DNA of 64,000 nucleotides, from NCBI RefSeq assembly GCF_001955715.1, contig NZ_CP019239.1, positions 806,001 to 870,000 of the forward strand, given 5' to 3'. A program made the translations under genes and the position numbers. Below the pieces are notes generated by a model. That model worked only from the letters and a program-made list of their open reading frames with translations. It had not been told where the DNA came from and searched no databases. The first letter of the stretch is position 1; every line of letters begins with the position of its first letter. Shown one piece after another: positions 7,157 through 17,584 of this stretch. This stretch comes from Rhodoferax saidenbachensis. GTDB taxonomy: Bacteria > Pseudomonadota > Gammaproteobacteria > Burkholderiales > Burkholderiaceae_C.

Positions 7157-8263
7157 ATGAGAACGTTCTTCACGAATTCAGCCGGGTGGCTGCGCTTGGT
7201 TGTTTTCGCAACAAGTCTGACCACAGTCACCGGTTGTGGAAGCATCTTTCTTCTGGATGCCAACCGTGAAATCTATGACGATAGAAGTGGTGGCAAACCT
7301 GGTAAGAACGATATATCGGAACCAAAAAACAAGGACGATTGGTTTTTGGTCGAGATGTCCAACAGGTACGGCCTGATGTCCTTGTTTGCACTGACTGCCT
7401 ACCGGTACGACATAGATCGAAAAGACCGTGACCGAATCGGATGCGATTACCTCAATCCCAGCTTTGTGGGCGATAGGCACTTCGGTATGCCTAGAAGCAC
7501 TGCTGCTGCAGGACGTTGGGAAAGGTGGTTGCCGGAAAAAACTAAAGCAGGTGATCCATCGCCCTGCTTCAATGAAAGTGGCTTGTTCTACGAGACCTAT
7601 GTTCATCGTAGTGCTGAAGAAAAAATTACTGAAGCCGTGATTGCTTTTCGAGGAAGCGAGACTAGAGCTGGACAGACCGCGTCAGATTGGGGTACCAACC
7701 TCTCAAATTTCTTCGGTTTTGAACCCCAGCAATATGCAATTGCGCGTCTCCACATTGAAAAGCTGACTGATCGAATCCTTGCCGAGGCGGCTGGGGTACC
7801 GATCTATGCTGTCGGGCACTCCCTAGGCGGTGGACTGGCACAACAGGCTGGATACCTGACGAAGTCAATAAAGGAGGTTTACGCCTTCGACACTTCCCCA
7901 GTCACGAACTGGACGCATCTCCGTAGGGACGGGGCTGTCAAACAGGGCTATCCCATCATCCATCGGGTTCACAACAGCGGTGAAGGCCTTGCAGGTTTTC
8001 GAGGCGTAGCTACAGCCGCTACACAAGCCAGATTTGGGAGACACGATGTGGCAGTTCAATTCGGGCCTAAGGCGCTTGTAGACGGGCATGCCATAACCAT
8101 GTTGGCGTGCAACTTCGCTCTGATCATGAAAGAAACAAACTCACAAGGTGGTATGTACGACTACCCCACCAGCTACATCGTGGATCATGTGTTGAAACGG
8201 GATGGTGGGCCCAAGAAAGACGATGTGCGGGTCTGTGACGATGAAAACAAAGGCCAAGACTGA
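7157..8263 (+). CDS. Lipoprotein with class-3-lipase-like hydrolase domain
   Basis: 368 residues from ATG 7157; the frame stays open further upstream but that part is non-coding in composition. The N-terminus is a lipoprotein signal (LVVFATSLTTVTGC, lipobox Cys), so the product is likely anchored to the membrane on the periplasmic side. The core holds VIAFRGSE (typical of Lipase_3/Mbeg1-like enzymes) and AVGHSLGGGLAQQAGY with the nucleophile Ser, then YAFDTSPV. A later His-containing stretch (DGHAITML) could supply the catalytic His. I infer a lipase/phospholipase. It is near a second, membrane-type hydrolase in divergent orientation. Confidence 0.8.
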   Translation: MRTFFTNSAGWLRLVVFATSLTTVTGCGSIFLLDANREIYDDRSGGKPGKNDISEPKNKDDWFLVEMSNRYGLMSLFALTAYRYDIDRKDRDRIGCDYLNPSFVGDRHFGMPRSTAAAGRWERWLPEKTKAGDPSPCFNESGLFYETYVHRSAEEKITEAVIAFRGSETRAGQTASDWGTNLSNFFGFEPQQYAIARLHIEKLTDRILAEAAGVPIYAVGHSLGGGLAQQAGYLTKSIKEVYAFDTSPVTNWTHLRRDGAVKQGYPIIHRVHNSGEGLAGFRGVATAATQARFGRHDVAVQFGPKALVDGHAITMLACNFALIMKETNSQGGMYDYPTSYIVDHVLKRDGGPKKDDVRVCDDENKGQD

Positions 8264-8276
8264 CTGAACTTGAATG

Positions 8277-8308
8277 AAAAAAGGCGCCAGCAGGTGACTG
8301 CTGGCGCC
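8277..8308 (-). terminator. Strong hairpin with A-run (terminator-like on the minus strand)
   Basis: Perfect 11-bp stem GGCGCCAGCAG/CTGCTGGCGCC with a 4-base loop. Six A residues precede it, so it is a canonical terminator only when read on the minus strand. It lies 14 bases after the plus-strand lipase stop and has no T-run for that direction. It may insulate the lipase and the downstream defence-like operon. Confidence 0.6.
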
Positions 8309-8387
8309 CTGGCCCTTAGCGCCCATAGATGCCAAACTCGTCATGGGCGACCGGGGGTGTAAATGTTGACCTGTCCCAGAGGTATGA

Positions 8388-9638
8388 ATGAAATTCAGTG
8401 AATATGTGATCACCGAGAGGGCCGGCATTCTGGTCGATCCGCTCGGCTTTCTGAAACCATCGCGCGCATTGCAGGACACGATCTTCCGGCAGTTCACGGT
8501 GCTGACGAACCGGCCCGGGTACCACGGCTTCTTGTGCATGGCGTGGCAGCTTCTGGATGGAGAGGGTTACAAGGCGGGCAGTGCTGGTTTCTCCCGCAAG
8601 TTCAGAGAGACTGAGATCTTCTGGGGCCTGCTGAACGCTGCGCATGGCACCACCATTTTGAATATCACCAAGTACAGGGATTTGCTGGGCGAGCGCATCG
8701 GCCTCAAAAAAATCTCGAGGCGCGACGCCATTTATTCCCGCTTGTCCTACGGCACGCTTGGCCACTACAGCCAGCCCAGCCTTGCTTGGGGGCTGCTCGA
8801 GCCTGGCGCGCGAGCGCTGAATGCGCAGGGCGCGGCACTTGCCAAGGCGGCTGCGAGCCGCGACGGACATGACTTCACCGATTGGCTGACCCGATGGAAT
8901 GCCGGTGAGGAGTTTGTCAAGGCCGACCTGATGGAACTGCAGCAGGCTTTTCACCTCCAAGCGCTGCCGTCCACCGGCGAGCAGGCGCAATGGCAACAGT
9001 TGATCGAGCGCTGGACTAGGCTGCACACACATACCCAGCCCTTGTGGGAGCAGCCCGTGGGCTTTGAGGAACTGGACACGGCCGAGCTATCCCCGCGGGC
9101 GCATCACGAGTTTCATCAGACCTTGCAGGCGCGCTACCCTGCGCTAGCGGCAGAGATGGCCGCAATCGAGAGGTTTGAGCGCCTCTCGGGCGCGGTGCAG
9201 TTGATCTTTGATACCCGGCTGGCCATGCTTGAAGTGGCAAGCACAGCGCCGCTGGAGCCGATGGTAGAACGTGACGAACTGGCCGTGGCCATTGTGGCGA
9301 TCGCTAAGGAGAACGCAATCTTGCAGGGGCACCAGCCGGGCAAGCTCTTTTCTGAGTTGGCGGCCACGCCGGGCAAGTACGAGAAGTTGGAGGACGTGAT
9401 CATTTCGCACCACGTCAGGCATCAGCGGGCAAAAGGCGTCTCTCCCTTTCTGGAAGGTTCGCGCCTGCTCGTGACGGGCAAGGCCGACCGCAATGAAATC
9501 GGGCGGGTGCTTGAGGACGTGGATGGCTGCGCCACCGTCGGCGACAAGATCAACCACTTGCAATACCGCTCGCGCCGCGATTGGCATTTCAGGCGTTGCC
9601 GCATCTGGCATGACTGGGCTTTTGGAGCAGTGCAATGA
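8388..9638 (+). CDS. First gene of putative PLD-helicase defence operon, unknown domain
   Basis: 416 residues, soluble, with no motif I can name. The N-terminal half (MKFSEYVITERAGILVDPLG) is helical with many aromatic residues, and the C-terminal part is basic (RRDWHFRRCRIWHDW). AGAGG precedes the ATG by six bases. Its stop overlaps the next gene by 4 bases (ATGA-type coupling), so it is co-translated with the PLD-fold protein. By position I infer a specificity or accessory subunit of the system. The three-gene layout (unknown protein, PLD, helicase) recalls published defence systems such as Azaca, but that comparison is from memory and unproven. Confidence 0.75.
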   Translation: MKFSEYVITERAGILVDPLGFLKPSRALQDTIFRQFTVLTNRPGYHGFLCMAWQLLDGEGYKAGSAGFSRKFRETEIFWGLLNAAHGTTILNITKYRDLLGERIGLKKISRRDAIYSRLSYGTLGHYSQPSLAWGLLEPGARALNAQGAALAKAAASRDGHDFTDWLTRWNAGEEFVKADLMELQQAFHLQALPSTGEQAQWQQLIERWTRLHTHTQPLWEQPVGFEELDTAELSPRAHHEFHQTLQARYPALAAEMAAIERFERLSGAVQLIFDTRLAMLEVASTAPLEPMVERDELAVAIVAIAKENAILQGHQPGKLFSELAATPGKYEKLEDVIISHHVRHQRAKGVSPFLEGSRLLVTGKADRNEIGRVLEDVDGCATVGDKINHLQYRSRRDWHFRRCRIWHDWAFGAVQ

Positions 9639-11635
9639 CCACGGCTGCAACCCATCACTCGCTGCGCGATTGCTTTACGGCCATCTTTGACGCGGCCGGC
9701 AAAGACCCCGTCGAGCACATCGTCGCCATGACGTACGAGTTTGAGGATCAGCAACTACTGAACCTACTTTCAGGTAGACCGATGGACGAGAACTTTCTGC
9801 CACGCAGGTTTGACCTGAAGAAAATTTCAGAGTTGGCACCGGTGGTCATCTATGACGCCAGAAAAACAAAGGAGGCGAATCTCGTTCCGCATTTCCTCGA
9901 CCTGCTGCCGGTCAAGATGCCGGCCTTCTCGTGCCACCACCCCAAGGCTTACCTGGTTGTCACGCAGGCGAGCGTTCAATTGCTGCTGGGTTCCATGAAC
10001 CTAACCCACACCGGGCTGTTCCGCAACCGCGAGCTCTTTCATGAGTTCCGCTGGAGCCAGAGTGAGACGCTGGACTTGGGCCTGCTTAACGACTTCACGG
10101 AAATTCTGGAGCAGCACCACGGCGACTTTGAGTCGGCGTCGCTAGGGGCGGCCATCACCGGATTGCGCCGACGTATTAGTGACTGGCAGAAAGGGCAGGG
10201 TGAAGCCAGGCACCACTTGGTGGCGTCGGGTTATGGCGCGACGAGCGGCCTTGCGCGCCTTGGCGCGCTGTGGCGCGAGCTGTCTAGCGGTGCGCGGGTT
10301 CGCCGGGTATTTGCCGTGTCGCCGTTCTTTGACTTGGGAACGGGCAGTGACACATTTGCTAGCATGCTGGTGCGTGAGTTCGGCGAGCTGGAGGGCCTGC
10401 ACATCGTGACGGACCGCGCATGCATCGGCAAGTTGTGCAAAGGTCATTTTGCAGAAGTGCCGAAGCGCGTCCTGCACGCGATTGAAGAGGCGCTGGGTGA
10501 AGAAGAGCAACGGCGCATTGAAGTGGCCAATGATGGAGCCAACCGCGGGCTGCAGCTGCAACGCAAGCTGCACGCCAAGCTGATGGTGCTTTGCGGGGAC
10601 GACGGCTTTCTCGTTTATGGCGGCAGTGCCAACTTCACCTGTAAGGCCTGGAACGGCGACAACCGCGAGATGGGCGTGGCCTGGTACGAGCGTGGCAGCG
10701 CGGCCAGGTTCATTGCCGGTGTTGAGGCAAGCCTGCACGCGGTGCGCGACAACCAGTACAGCTTGCTGCTTGATGCGCCGACGGTGTTTGAAGTTCAAGA
10801 TGAAGACGACTACGAAGGCAAACCCGGCTACCCGGATTTTGTGCAGTCCATCGTGTTGGAGGAAGTTGCAGACTCGGCAAACTTCAGGTTCAGTGTGTCC
10901 GGCTCCGAGCTGGACAGGCTTGCCGAGTACGACATCTTCTGGGGCCATGAAAGGCTGCAATTCAATGCTGGTGTCTCGGTGCCCCTTGCCGCAAGCACTC
11001 TGTTTGCCCGGCTGCTGGGCGGGCGGAACCTGTGTTTTGTCTGGAAGGTAGATGCAGAGTGCAGGTTTTTTCTGCCCTTCCGCCACACGCCCGCATTGTT
11101 TGAAAAGCGCGACCTTCACCTGCACGAGTCGGCTGAAGACTGGATGCTGTACCAGCTGTGCATCGGCCAGTCAGGGCCTGCCGACCCTGACGAGAGTGTG
11201 CCGGGTGAGGGGGGTGAGATTGTCTGGAGCAGCCAGGCTTTCGACGGCAACCGTGAGGACAACGCAACGATCAAGGCGCAGCGCTACCTGAGCCTGTTCG
11301 CACAGTTGGAGGCGGAGTTTCACCGCCGGGCTGAAGCCGTGGGCGCGTTCCCGGTGGAACAGCGGCAGTCCGCCTGGAAGGCGACGGTGGCCACGCCGAT
11401 CGAGACGCTGGCGGCCGTAATCACCCGGCAGCAATCAGGCCCTGTGGACCATTTGCTTCGCGTCTTTCAGCTCGGTGAACTGGCCTTGCTGGCGCGCGCG
11501 TTGCCAGCAGAAGGCGGTTCAGGCCAGGCCTTGCATGGTGCGATTCTCGCGAAGATGCCCGGCGATGCAGGCAATCCCGTGCTGGGCCAATACATCAGTT
11601 TTTGCGGAGGTGCGAATGTCGGTCAAGCGCTTTGA
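9635..11635 (+). CDS. Phospholipase-D-superfamily protein with two HKD motifs (putative nuclease)
   Basis: 666 residues. Two PLD active-site repeats are visible: H102-P-K104 with G119-S120-x-N122 and, in the second half, H313-A-K315 with G330-S331-x-N333. Both keep the His, Lys and Asn residues, so a functional two-lobed active site within one chain is expected. The C-terminal 300 residues lack recognisable motifs. In bacterial defence systems such PLD proteins usually act as phosphodiesterases on DNA (compare DrmC of DISARM); a lipid-cleaving role is less likely beside a helicase. It overlaps both neighbours (4 and 20 bases). Confidence 0.85.
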   Translation: MTTAATHHSLRDCFTAIFDAAGKDPVEHIVAMTYEFEDQQLLNLLSGRPMDENFLPRRFDLKKISELAPVVIYDARKTKEANLVPHFLDLLPVKMPAFSCHHPKAYLVVTQASVQLLLGSMNLTHTGLFRNRELFHEFRWSQSETLDLGLLNDFTEILEQHHGDFESASLGAAITGLRRRISDWQKGQGEARHHLVASGYGATSGLARLGALWRELSSGARVRRVFAVSPFFDLGTGSDTFASMLVREFGELEGLHIVTDRACIGKLCKGHFAEVPKRVLHAIEEALGEEEQRRIEVANDGANRGLQLQRKLHAKLMVLCGDDGFLVYGGSANFTCKAWNGDNREMGVAWYERGSAARFIAGVEASLHAVRDNQYSLLLDAPTVFEVQDEDDYEGKPGYPDFVQSIVLEEVADSANFRFSVSGSELDRLAEYDIFWGHERLQFNAGVSVPLAASTLFARLLGGRNLCFVWKVDAECRFFLPFRHTPALFEKRDLHLHESAEDWMLYQLCIGQSGPADPDESVPGEGGEIVWSSQAFDGNREDNATIKAQRYLSLFAQLEAEFHRRAEAVGAFPVEQRQSAWKATVATPIETLAAVITRQQSGPVDHLLRVFQLGELALLARALPAEGGSGQALHGAILAKMPGDAGNPVLGQYISFCGGANVGQAL

Positions 11636-14600
11636 CAAGATACTGAAGGAGGCGCCCCAGCGCGCCGAACTGGCAGCCGACTGGGCAAGGCAGCGGGCCA
11701 CGGCGCGGGAGTTTTGCCGGCGGTTTGCCGAGGGCAGCGACACTCAATTGCTGGGCGACCAGGTCGGCATGGGCAAGACATATGTCGCCATGGCGGTGAT
11801 TGCCAACACCGTGCTGGACAGCAGTAAGAACGGCTCAAAGGCGCTGTTGATCACGCCGCAGAGCGCGGTGCTGCGCTCCAAGTGGGAGCAGGAGCTGCGC
11901 AGCTTCAGCGGCAGCTATTTGTTGCCCGGTGTGAAGGGTGCCCTGAAGCCGCTGGTGGTTGACAGTTTCTGGGACTTGGTGGCCAATCTGCACGACCATG
12001 ACGACACCGAAGTGTTGCGGATTTCCGATGGCAGGTACAAATGCATCCTCCATTCACTCTGGTGGTGGGCGATTGAAAAGGGATGGGTTAACAACAAGCA
12101 GTACTGGTGGCCCGAGCTGGAGAAGTTCGACTGGGCTTCTGCTGAGGCGATGAAGTTCGAATCGGAATTTTCTTCCGCAGCATGGTGGGCTTTCCTTGAG
12201 AAGCGGAACGCTGGAGACAATGACTCGCTGCACAAGTTGCTCAAACCCAAAGGCGGCATATGGAATGACCCTGCCGGTTCAGCCTACAAGGTAAAGAACC
12301 TCTTCAAGGACTTTGCGCTGGACCAGGACGCCTACGAGCCCAACGTTTTCATCCTGGGCATGAACGCCTTGGGTCGGCCCAAGAGCAACAGCTACCAGAA
12401 CCAGCAGTTTGCAACGTTTGCGCTTGCAGTTCTGCTCAAGGGCCGGTGGAAGGAGACTTGGGAGTACACCCTGAAGTCCCTGCAAAAGTCGACCAACTCC
12501 ATCCTGGCCGGGGCTGATGTGACGATGCTGACGAGCCTGAGCAATGCCGACCTTTACCGCACAAGGCACTTGGTGGGTGACGCACTGCAGGACGACAAGG
12601 AGCTTGAGGCGATCTGGCAGCTGCTTTTGAGGGACCCTGATGGACAGAAGCCTTCGACCATCAGGGACTTCTTTTCGGCCTTACTTGAGCGGGTGGTGGC
12701 CGCCAAGCTGAAGGAGTCCGGCATCAAGCTAGCCGTGGTGGACGAGGTGCACAACTGGAAGTCTGGCGCCAATGGGGCAAGAAGCTTCAAGAATAACTTT
12801 GCACCCGCCATTGACCACAAGCTGTTGATGTCGGCAACGCCCTTCCAGCTTGACAAGGTCGAAATGCACAACGTTTTTGAGTACGCCTATGCGCCGCAGG
12901 GGCGGTCATCGCAGGTACTGGACGAAATCTATGCCGGTGAAAGCCTGCTGGACAAGTGCATTGACGCCAACGGTCGCCTGTACCAGTCGCTGCGTAGCCT
13001 GGACGCTGAAGACTCTGCATTGCTTCTGGCGCCAGACCTGGCCGGGTTGCCGCTAGACGGCTTGGACGCCGGCTTGCAACTGATGGCGCGTGATGCAGGC
13101 GCATCGCCCGGCATTCAGGAGTTTGTCCTGAAAGCCTTTGAGTACCGGCAGGCCGTTGACGCACTGCTGCTCAAGCAGCGGCAGATCATGATCCGGCATG
13201 TGAAGACCCGCGACCACAGGAGCTTTCATGCGGGCAAAGAGTTTGCTGTCAAGACCGAGGGCCGGCATGCCATGTACAAGGTGCCGGGCTTCACCAGCCC
13301 GAAGCATGCCTTTATCAACTTGCTGGCCATGCGGCTGGACCAGCGTATCAGGGGCGACACCACGCCTGACAAGGCCAAGCCGGCGAATGCCCGCCTTGTG
13401 CGCGGCATGAGCTCGAGCCTTGCGGCCTTTCGTGAGAGCAGCAAGGGCGCTGCGGCGGCAGTCGCTGGCCTGCCGCCGGGCACACGTGACTACATGAAGC
13501 TGTTTGAGGACGCGATAGTGATGTCAAGGCACCCGAAGGTGTCGGCTACGGTGGAGCATGCCTTGCGAAACTACGAGGCGGGCCGCAAGACGCTGATCTT
13601 CTGTGAGCGGGTTGCGACGGCAGAGGAGATCGAAGAACTGTTGCAGGCCGAAATCGAGCAGGCGCTTGGCGCTGACACCGAGGACTTCAAGGCGACGCGC
13701 AAGAAAATTGTGGCGGATCACCTGTTCTCTGACGTGCAGTGGTACCGCTCGAGGACCCGGCTGGGTGCAGGGGGGGGCGTGAGCATTGCCGACGAAGTGA
13801 CGCGCAATGACGCCATCGCCTTTGTTCAGTCGTGCCTGCGCAGGGCCAATACGCTTGCCACGCCGCGGCGGATTTTGCGGCTGCTGGACCTCTGGTTTTT
13901 GCGGGCGGAGTTTCGCCAGATCAAGCGCGGTGCTGCCGGCGGAACCGCGCTCGCGTTCCTTGCCGCGCTGACGGACAAGCTTGAGCACGACGTGGAGCGC
14001 GGTGAGGTGCTTGCTGCAGTGCTCAACCCGCAAAGCGACACCACGCTGGACGAGGAGGCTGCGACCCAATCGATTGAAGAAGTCCTGGCCAGCGGATTCA
14101 TCAATGGTCAGAACTTGTGGTCACCCGATGAGGGAGCGGCGTTTGACACCGCGTTGTGGTCCTTGGTGGAGTCTGAAGCCAGTCAGTTTCTGCACGGGCC
14201 TGCCGCCACGGGAGCAAAGGAACTGGAGGCCGGAAACCTGGTTGCCTTCTATAGCATCCTGCTGGGTTTGCAGACGGGTTTGCGCAAGGTTGTGCTCCGG
14301 CCCGACCTGCTGCGCAGGACCTTGCCCGCGCCTGAGGGAAAGAGTTCAGCGCAGGCCGTGCTTGAAGGTGTGACCAGGCCGCGCGGTGACGGCGAGAGCA
14401 TCTGGAAGAAAGTGACCCGATTTCTTGAGGGCCTGGAGCAGGCCAACGGGACGATCAACTCGCTGGACCAGACCAACACCCAGCGCCGCAGCCTGTGGCG
14501 CGGCGTTGAGCTGAAAGAAGACCCGCTGGTGATCAAGCTCGACGGCGACATGGCCGCTGCGCGTAGGGTTGTTGTGTGCGCGGCTTTCAACTCGCCGCTT

Positions 14601-15053
14601 GCACCCGACATCCTGGTTTGTACGGCCATCGGGTCCGAGGGCATTGACCTGCACAAGGAGTGTTCGGAGGTGATCCACCACGACCTGCCATGGAACCCGG
14701 CCCGGCTTGAGCAGCGAATCGGCAGGCTTGATAGGGTGGGGCGGCTGGGCGAGGCGTCGAGCGAGGACCTCCGAATCGGCATTCCCTTTCTCGCGCATGA
14801 CTACGACCAGTATCAATATGAAAAGGTGCTTAGCCGTGGGCAGCTGTTTGAGTTGCTCCTGGGTACACCCGATTTTGATCTGTCAATTGACGAGGAAGAC
14901 TATCAAGAAGGGGCTGAAAGCACAGTGATCGAAATTGACAGTGAAAAGGACGCGTCAAATGAAAAGGCGCTACCAATCCTGCCTGACAACCTCGTGCGGT
15001 GGCTCAGTGTGGACCTATCTTTAGCTGGAAATACCGGCGTTCGGGAACATTAA
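11616..15053 (+). CDS. SNF2-like superfamily 2 helicase, putative defence ATPase
   Basis: 1145 residues from ATG 11616 ([10 protein letters not shown]), with GCGGAGG at ideal spacing. Motifs in order: Walker [10 protein letters not shown] near residues 47-55, Walker B DEVH at 376-379, SATPF at 406-410, and in the C-terminal lobe [13 protein letters not shown] and [11 protein letters not shown] (starting at 1033). The lobes are separated by an insert of some 500 residues that may bind DNA or partner proteins. It should be an ATP-driven DNA translocase or remodeller. It ends the three-gene operon; the gene order and couplings suggest one complex with the PLD protein. Confidence 0.9.
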   Translation: MSVKRFDKILKEAPQRAELAADWARQRATAREFCRRFAEGSDTQLLGDQVGMGKTYVAMAVIANTVLDSSKNGSKALLITPQSAVLRSKWEQELRSFSGSYLLPGVKGALKPLVVDSFWDLVANLHDHDDTEVLRISDGRYKCILHSLWWWAIEKGWVNNKQYWWPELEKFDWASAEAMKFESEFSSAAWWAFLEKRNAGDNDSLHKLLKPKGGIWNDPAGSAYKVKNLFKDFALDQDAYEPNVFILGMNALGRPKSNSYQNQQFATFALAVLLKGRWKETWEYTLKSLQKSTNSILAGADVTMLTSLSNADLYRTRHLVGDALQDDKELEAIWQLLLRDPDGQKPSTIRDFFSALLERVVAAKLKESGIKLAVVDEVHNWKSGANGARSFKNNFAPAIDHKLLMSATPFQLDKVEMHNVFEYAYAPQGRSSQVLDEIYAGESLLDKCIDANGRLYQSLRSLDAEDSALLLAPDLAGLPLDGLDAGLQLMARDAGASPGIQEFVLKAFEYRQAVDALLLKQRQIMIRHVKTRDHRSFHAGKEFAVKTEGRHAMYKVPGFTSPKHAFINLLAMRLDQRIRGDTTPDKAKPANARLVRGMSSSLAAFRESSKGAAAAVAGLPPGTRDYMKLFEDAIVMSRHPKVSATVEHALRNYEAGRKTLIFCERVATAEEIEELLQAEIEQALGADTEDFKATRKKIVADHLFSDVQWYRSRTRLGAGGGVSIADEVTRNDAIAFVQSCLRRANTLATPRRILRLLDLWFLRAEFRQIKRGAAGGTALAFLAALTDKLEHDVERGEVLAAVLNPQSDTTLDEEAATQSIEEVLASGFINGQNLWSPDEGAAFDTALWSLVESEASQFLHGPAATGAKELEAGNLVAFYSILLGLQTGLRKVVLRPDLLRRTLPAPEGKSSAQAVLEGVTRPRGDGESIWKKVTRFLEGLEQANGTINSLDQTNTQRRSLWRGVELKEDPLVIKLDGDMAAARRVVVCAAFNSPLAPDILVCTAIGSEGIDLHKECSEVIHHDLPWNPARLEQRIGRLDRVGRLGEASSEDLRIGIPFLAHDYDQYQYEKVLSRGQLFELLLGTPDFDLSIDEEDYQEGAESTVIEIDSEKDASNEKALPILPDNLVRWLSVDLSLAGNTGVREH

Positions 15054-15664
15054 CAACAGCAGTGGAAATGTCGGGCGTTACGCCGGAGGGAACCGGGCTC
15101 AACACGACGCCCGGTCGCTGCGCTGATCCGGGTAACGGTTTAATCCAAAAACCGGCGGCAATGACGGCTCTCGCCGTAGAGGGGCTTTTTCCGCCAGCTC
15201 TGATGCTAGGCTTTTCGAACTTACCAGACGCGGGCATTTCTGGGGCCGTTCAGACTCTGCGTCAGGCCATTCTTGAAGGCTGATCTTTCAGTATTTCACT
15301 TAGGGCGTGTTGGGGGCGGCTGCCGGAGCCGATGCTGGCGAGTACGGTTGGATGGTAGGTCTAACGATTGCTGCTATCTCCTATCCGAACAGCCCCGCCG
15401 GCTTCCAAGGGATGACGACGGCGGGTCTCGGGTCACCTCAAGTTATTGGCCAATGACTGCTTAGGAGTATCCAAATTTGCCCATAGCGAAGTCCACTGTG
15501 CAATTGCCGTAGTCAATATTTTGCAAAGTACACCTCCGCAAAGTGGACATTGCTAGAAGACCGGAAGTGGCCCGCAGCTGTCGACCCACAGCGGTCGCTT
15601 GGACCCCTGGAAAGCAGTCACTCACGTTTGATAGGTCGGGTTTGTCCGTACCGGATGCAGTCCA
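15054..15664. other. 611-bp gap after the helicase gene, containing copy D of the dispersed family
   Basis: No supported gene. The first 250 bases contain short frames without protein-like composition. At about 15525-15630, read on the minus strand, lies GAGTGACTGCTTTCCAGG followed by AGCGACCGCTGTGGGTCGAC, a member of the dispersed family. It follows directly on the GCCTAAC end of the next minus-strand gene. No T-run terminator was found for the helicase transcript. Confidence 0.45.
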
Positions 15665-15665
15665 G

Positions 15666-16358
15666 TTAGGCCTCAATTCGCTCGAACTTCAGACCTGAAT
15701 GATCCGTTTGGTCGATCAGTGCTACTGAGAACTGCTGTTCAACTGAACGTCCAAGTCCATCAACAAACCTGACAAGTAACGTGCCCTGTGTGTGGGGGAA
15801 CCGGCTCGTCATCGTAATGTGAGTCGAATACTGTTCGCCCTTACTGAAGAGAGCCTGATTCAGGAGGCTTTGGCGAAACCCGTCGGGCAACAGAATCTCG
15901 GCGTAGACCGCCGTGGCATCATGGCCCACGTTGATGAAGGTCGCGTTGTATGTGGATTGACCATCCCCGCGGAATGCCCCTCCACCGCCCTCGACTCGGA
16001 ACTTGGGTTGAGAAAGATCCTCCCGCAGACTTCTTTCAAACGCGAGAGCTTCTCTCTCACTCTCAACCTGAAGTCGAGAGACTTCAACCAATGCACGTTG
16101 CTGTTCAACGGAGTTTTTTAGTTCCTCGGCCTGAAGACGTAAGGCATCAGTGCTTAACCTGAGTTCATCCCCTTGCTGCAAATAGCCAAGAACAAGCCAT
16201 AAGAAAGCAAGGGGCGCAAAGCATCCAGCAAGGAAGTCACCCCATTCATTTGGCGTCATCTTGGCTGTAGCCGTCGGATCGCGCAGGACCAAATAGGCGA
16301 CTATCGCCAACCAAGCGAGCGAAAAAATTGTTCCGCTGGCGGTTCGATGAGGGCGCAT
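15666..16358 (-). CDS. Membrane-anchored coiled-coil protein of unknown function
   Basis: 230 residues; AAGGAGCGT immediately precedes the ATG. Two hydrophobic segments (about residues 10-26 and 43-60) are followed by a long heptad-like helix (residues 64-115: LRLQAEELKNSVEQQRALVE and onward), and then a beta-rich domain with GHDATAVYAEILLP. This layout is common in uncharacterised cassette-borne membrane proteins. The TAA stop is inside GCCTAAC (15665-15671), the same end signature as at 0.9, 2.8 and 4.2 kb. Confidence 0.7.
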   Translation of the reverse strand: MRPHRTASGTIFSLAWLAIVAYLVLRDPTATAKMTPNEWGDFLAGCFAPLAFLWLVLGYLQQGDELRLSTDALRLQAEELKNSVEQQRALVEVSRLQVESEREALAFERSLREDLSQPKFRVEGGGGAFRGDGQSTYNATFINVGHDATAVYAEILLPDGFRQSLLNQALFSKGEQYSTHITMTSRFPHTQGTLLVRFVDGLGRSVEQQFSVALIDQTDHSGLKFERIEA

Positions 16359-16383
16359 ACGCTCCTTGATATCTAATGTGAAG

Positions 16384-16457
16384 TTGACCGGACAACAACA
16401 CTTTTCGGCAAAGCCGCCCTCTGCTGTTGTTGGTCTGTGTCAATTGACAAGTTAGAA
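16384..16457 (-). other. attC-like imperfect inverted repeat
   Basis: Between the coiled-coil gene and the lipocalin-like gene, TTGACCGGACAACAACA on the left is complementary, with gaps, to TGTTGTTGGTCTGTGTCAA on the right, ending near GTTAGAA (16451-16457). A long imperfect dyad between two same-direction genes fits an integron site, but the core heptamers are degenerate. Confidence 0.4.
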
Positions 16458-16458
16458 A

Positions 16459-16935
16459 TCATCGTTCTCCAACCCGTGTGAAGATTGATGTGAGCATGAC
16501 ATTCGGATACGGCGGAGATCCCGGCTTCACTGGAGTCAGAAACTTGGTACTCTCCTCAACAGTTTGAACTCTAATCAAATTCAATCTATTCTCATCGACC
16601 CGAATTTGCCCCACGAACACAAGACCAATTTGCATCAAAAGCCCCGATGCAACCACGGTCGTCTCGATTCGCTCTTGATCCAACCACTTGTAGGTTCCGG
16701 CAGACTTGTTGTACGGCGCTGTACTACTCCAAGTTCCGTCAGACTTGAACTCAAGGTACGAGTCTCCAGCCATCCGTTGCGGCTCCAATGCTTGATCGCC
16801 TATTTTTCTAATGAGGACTGTGTGGCGCCATGTCCCAATCAATAGAGTCTGGGGGGTGCTTTGCGCAAAGGCGCTTGATGACAGTAAGACCGCGGCCAGG
16901 GTGATGCTCGAGACGAATGCGCGACGTAATAGCAT
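16459..16935 (-). CDS. Secreted lipocalin-like small protein
   Basis: 158 residues with a clear signal peptide (SITLAAVLLSSSAFAQ). The mature part starts with LLIGTWRHTV and has YLEFKSDGTWSSTAPYNKSAGTYKWLDQ, the pattern of small beta-barrel lipocalin-like domains that open with a G-x-W motif. It is therefore probably periplasmic. The ligand is unknown. It belongs to the second cassette-like patch; the C-terminal half of the DUF4375 protein at 72-854 has a similar look. Confidence 0.65.
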   Translation of the reverse strand: MLLRRAFVSSITLAAVLLSSSAFAQSTPQTLLIGTWRHTVLIRKIGDQALEPQRMAGDSYLEFKSDGTWSSTAPYNKSAGTYKWLDQERIETTVVASGLLMQIGLVFVGQIRVDENRLNLIRVQTVEESTKFLTPVKPGSPPYPNVMLTSIFTRVGER

Positions 16936-17000
16936 GTGACTTCTAAAGTTAGAGGCTAGGCGCGGCCCTAGGACGTCGCCTCTGGACCGACCAGTTAGAA
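16935..17000 (-). other. attC-like site overlapping the stop of the DUF3592 gene
   Basis: Imperfect dyad: TTCTAA and AGAGGC on the left, GCCTCT and TTAGAA on the right. The right heptamer GTTAGAA (16994-17000) covers the TAA stop of the DUF3592 gene. It fits the size and layout of an attC (66 bases). Confidence 0.45.
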
Positions 17001-17438
17001 CTCATAGGTACCTCCGCGCCGCGCCAGAAAGAGCACTACCAGTGAACCCAACAGACCGCTCAACCCCAATGCTGCGGCAATGCAGGTAGAGCCCCAAAGA
17101 GCAAGGAAGGAGTTTTCAACGGCACCCGAAGGTGCATCGGCCGAATACAGAACTTCCACCGACGAGCCAACTGCCGGCACGTCAACGGCACTTCCACGAA
17201 AAGCCCGAATGAATGAAACAGCCTCGCCTTGCTTGGTGGTGAATTCGATCTCGGGTTGCAGTTTGCTCGAAGTGGCGCCATGTACAGCGACCACCCGGCC
17301 TCGCGCAGTCTGGGCGGAGTCAATGAATCGCACCTGCGAAAGAAACTCGTATACGCTGAAGGCAATAATCGCCACGCTCAATCCCAGGATCGCACGCAAG
17401 ATCATTTGTTCAGCACACTTGGTGGAAACCATGGACAT
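16995..17438 (-). CDS. DUF3592 family membrane protein
   Basis: 147 residues. An N-terminal helix (about 14-32) and a C-terminal helix (about 113-138) flank a beta-rich domain with GRVVAVHGATS, PEIEFTTKQGEAVSF and VPAVGSSVEVLYSADAPSGA, the DUF3592 pattern. The start could also be the ATG at 17405. The soluble domain probably sits outside the cytoplasm between two membrane anchors. Function unknown. This is the furthest-upstream gene of the second cassette-like patch. Confidence 0.8.
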   Translation of the reverse strand: MSMVSTKCAEQMILRAILGLSVAIIAFSVYEFLSQVRFIDSAQTARGRVVAVHGATSSKLQPEIEFTTKQGEAVSFIRAFRGSAVDVPAVGSSVEVLYSADAPSGAVENSFLALWGSTCIAAALGLSGLLGSLVVLFLARRGGTYEF

Positions 17439-17584
17439 GGGTTTTAACGTAATGCTTAAAGCAAAACCTGCTCGATGAACTGGTGGGTGTTCGATACGCT
17501 GGCCATTTAATCTCTCTGAAGTTGGCTTGCAAGCAGAGGCATTTCTGTCGTTGTTGTCAACTCAGTGCCGGGTACCTCTTTCAA

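Noticed and set aside
14999..15283. 94-codon frame at the end of the helicase gene
   Set aside because: Starts within the helicase in another frame and has no coding-like composition afterwards.
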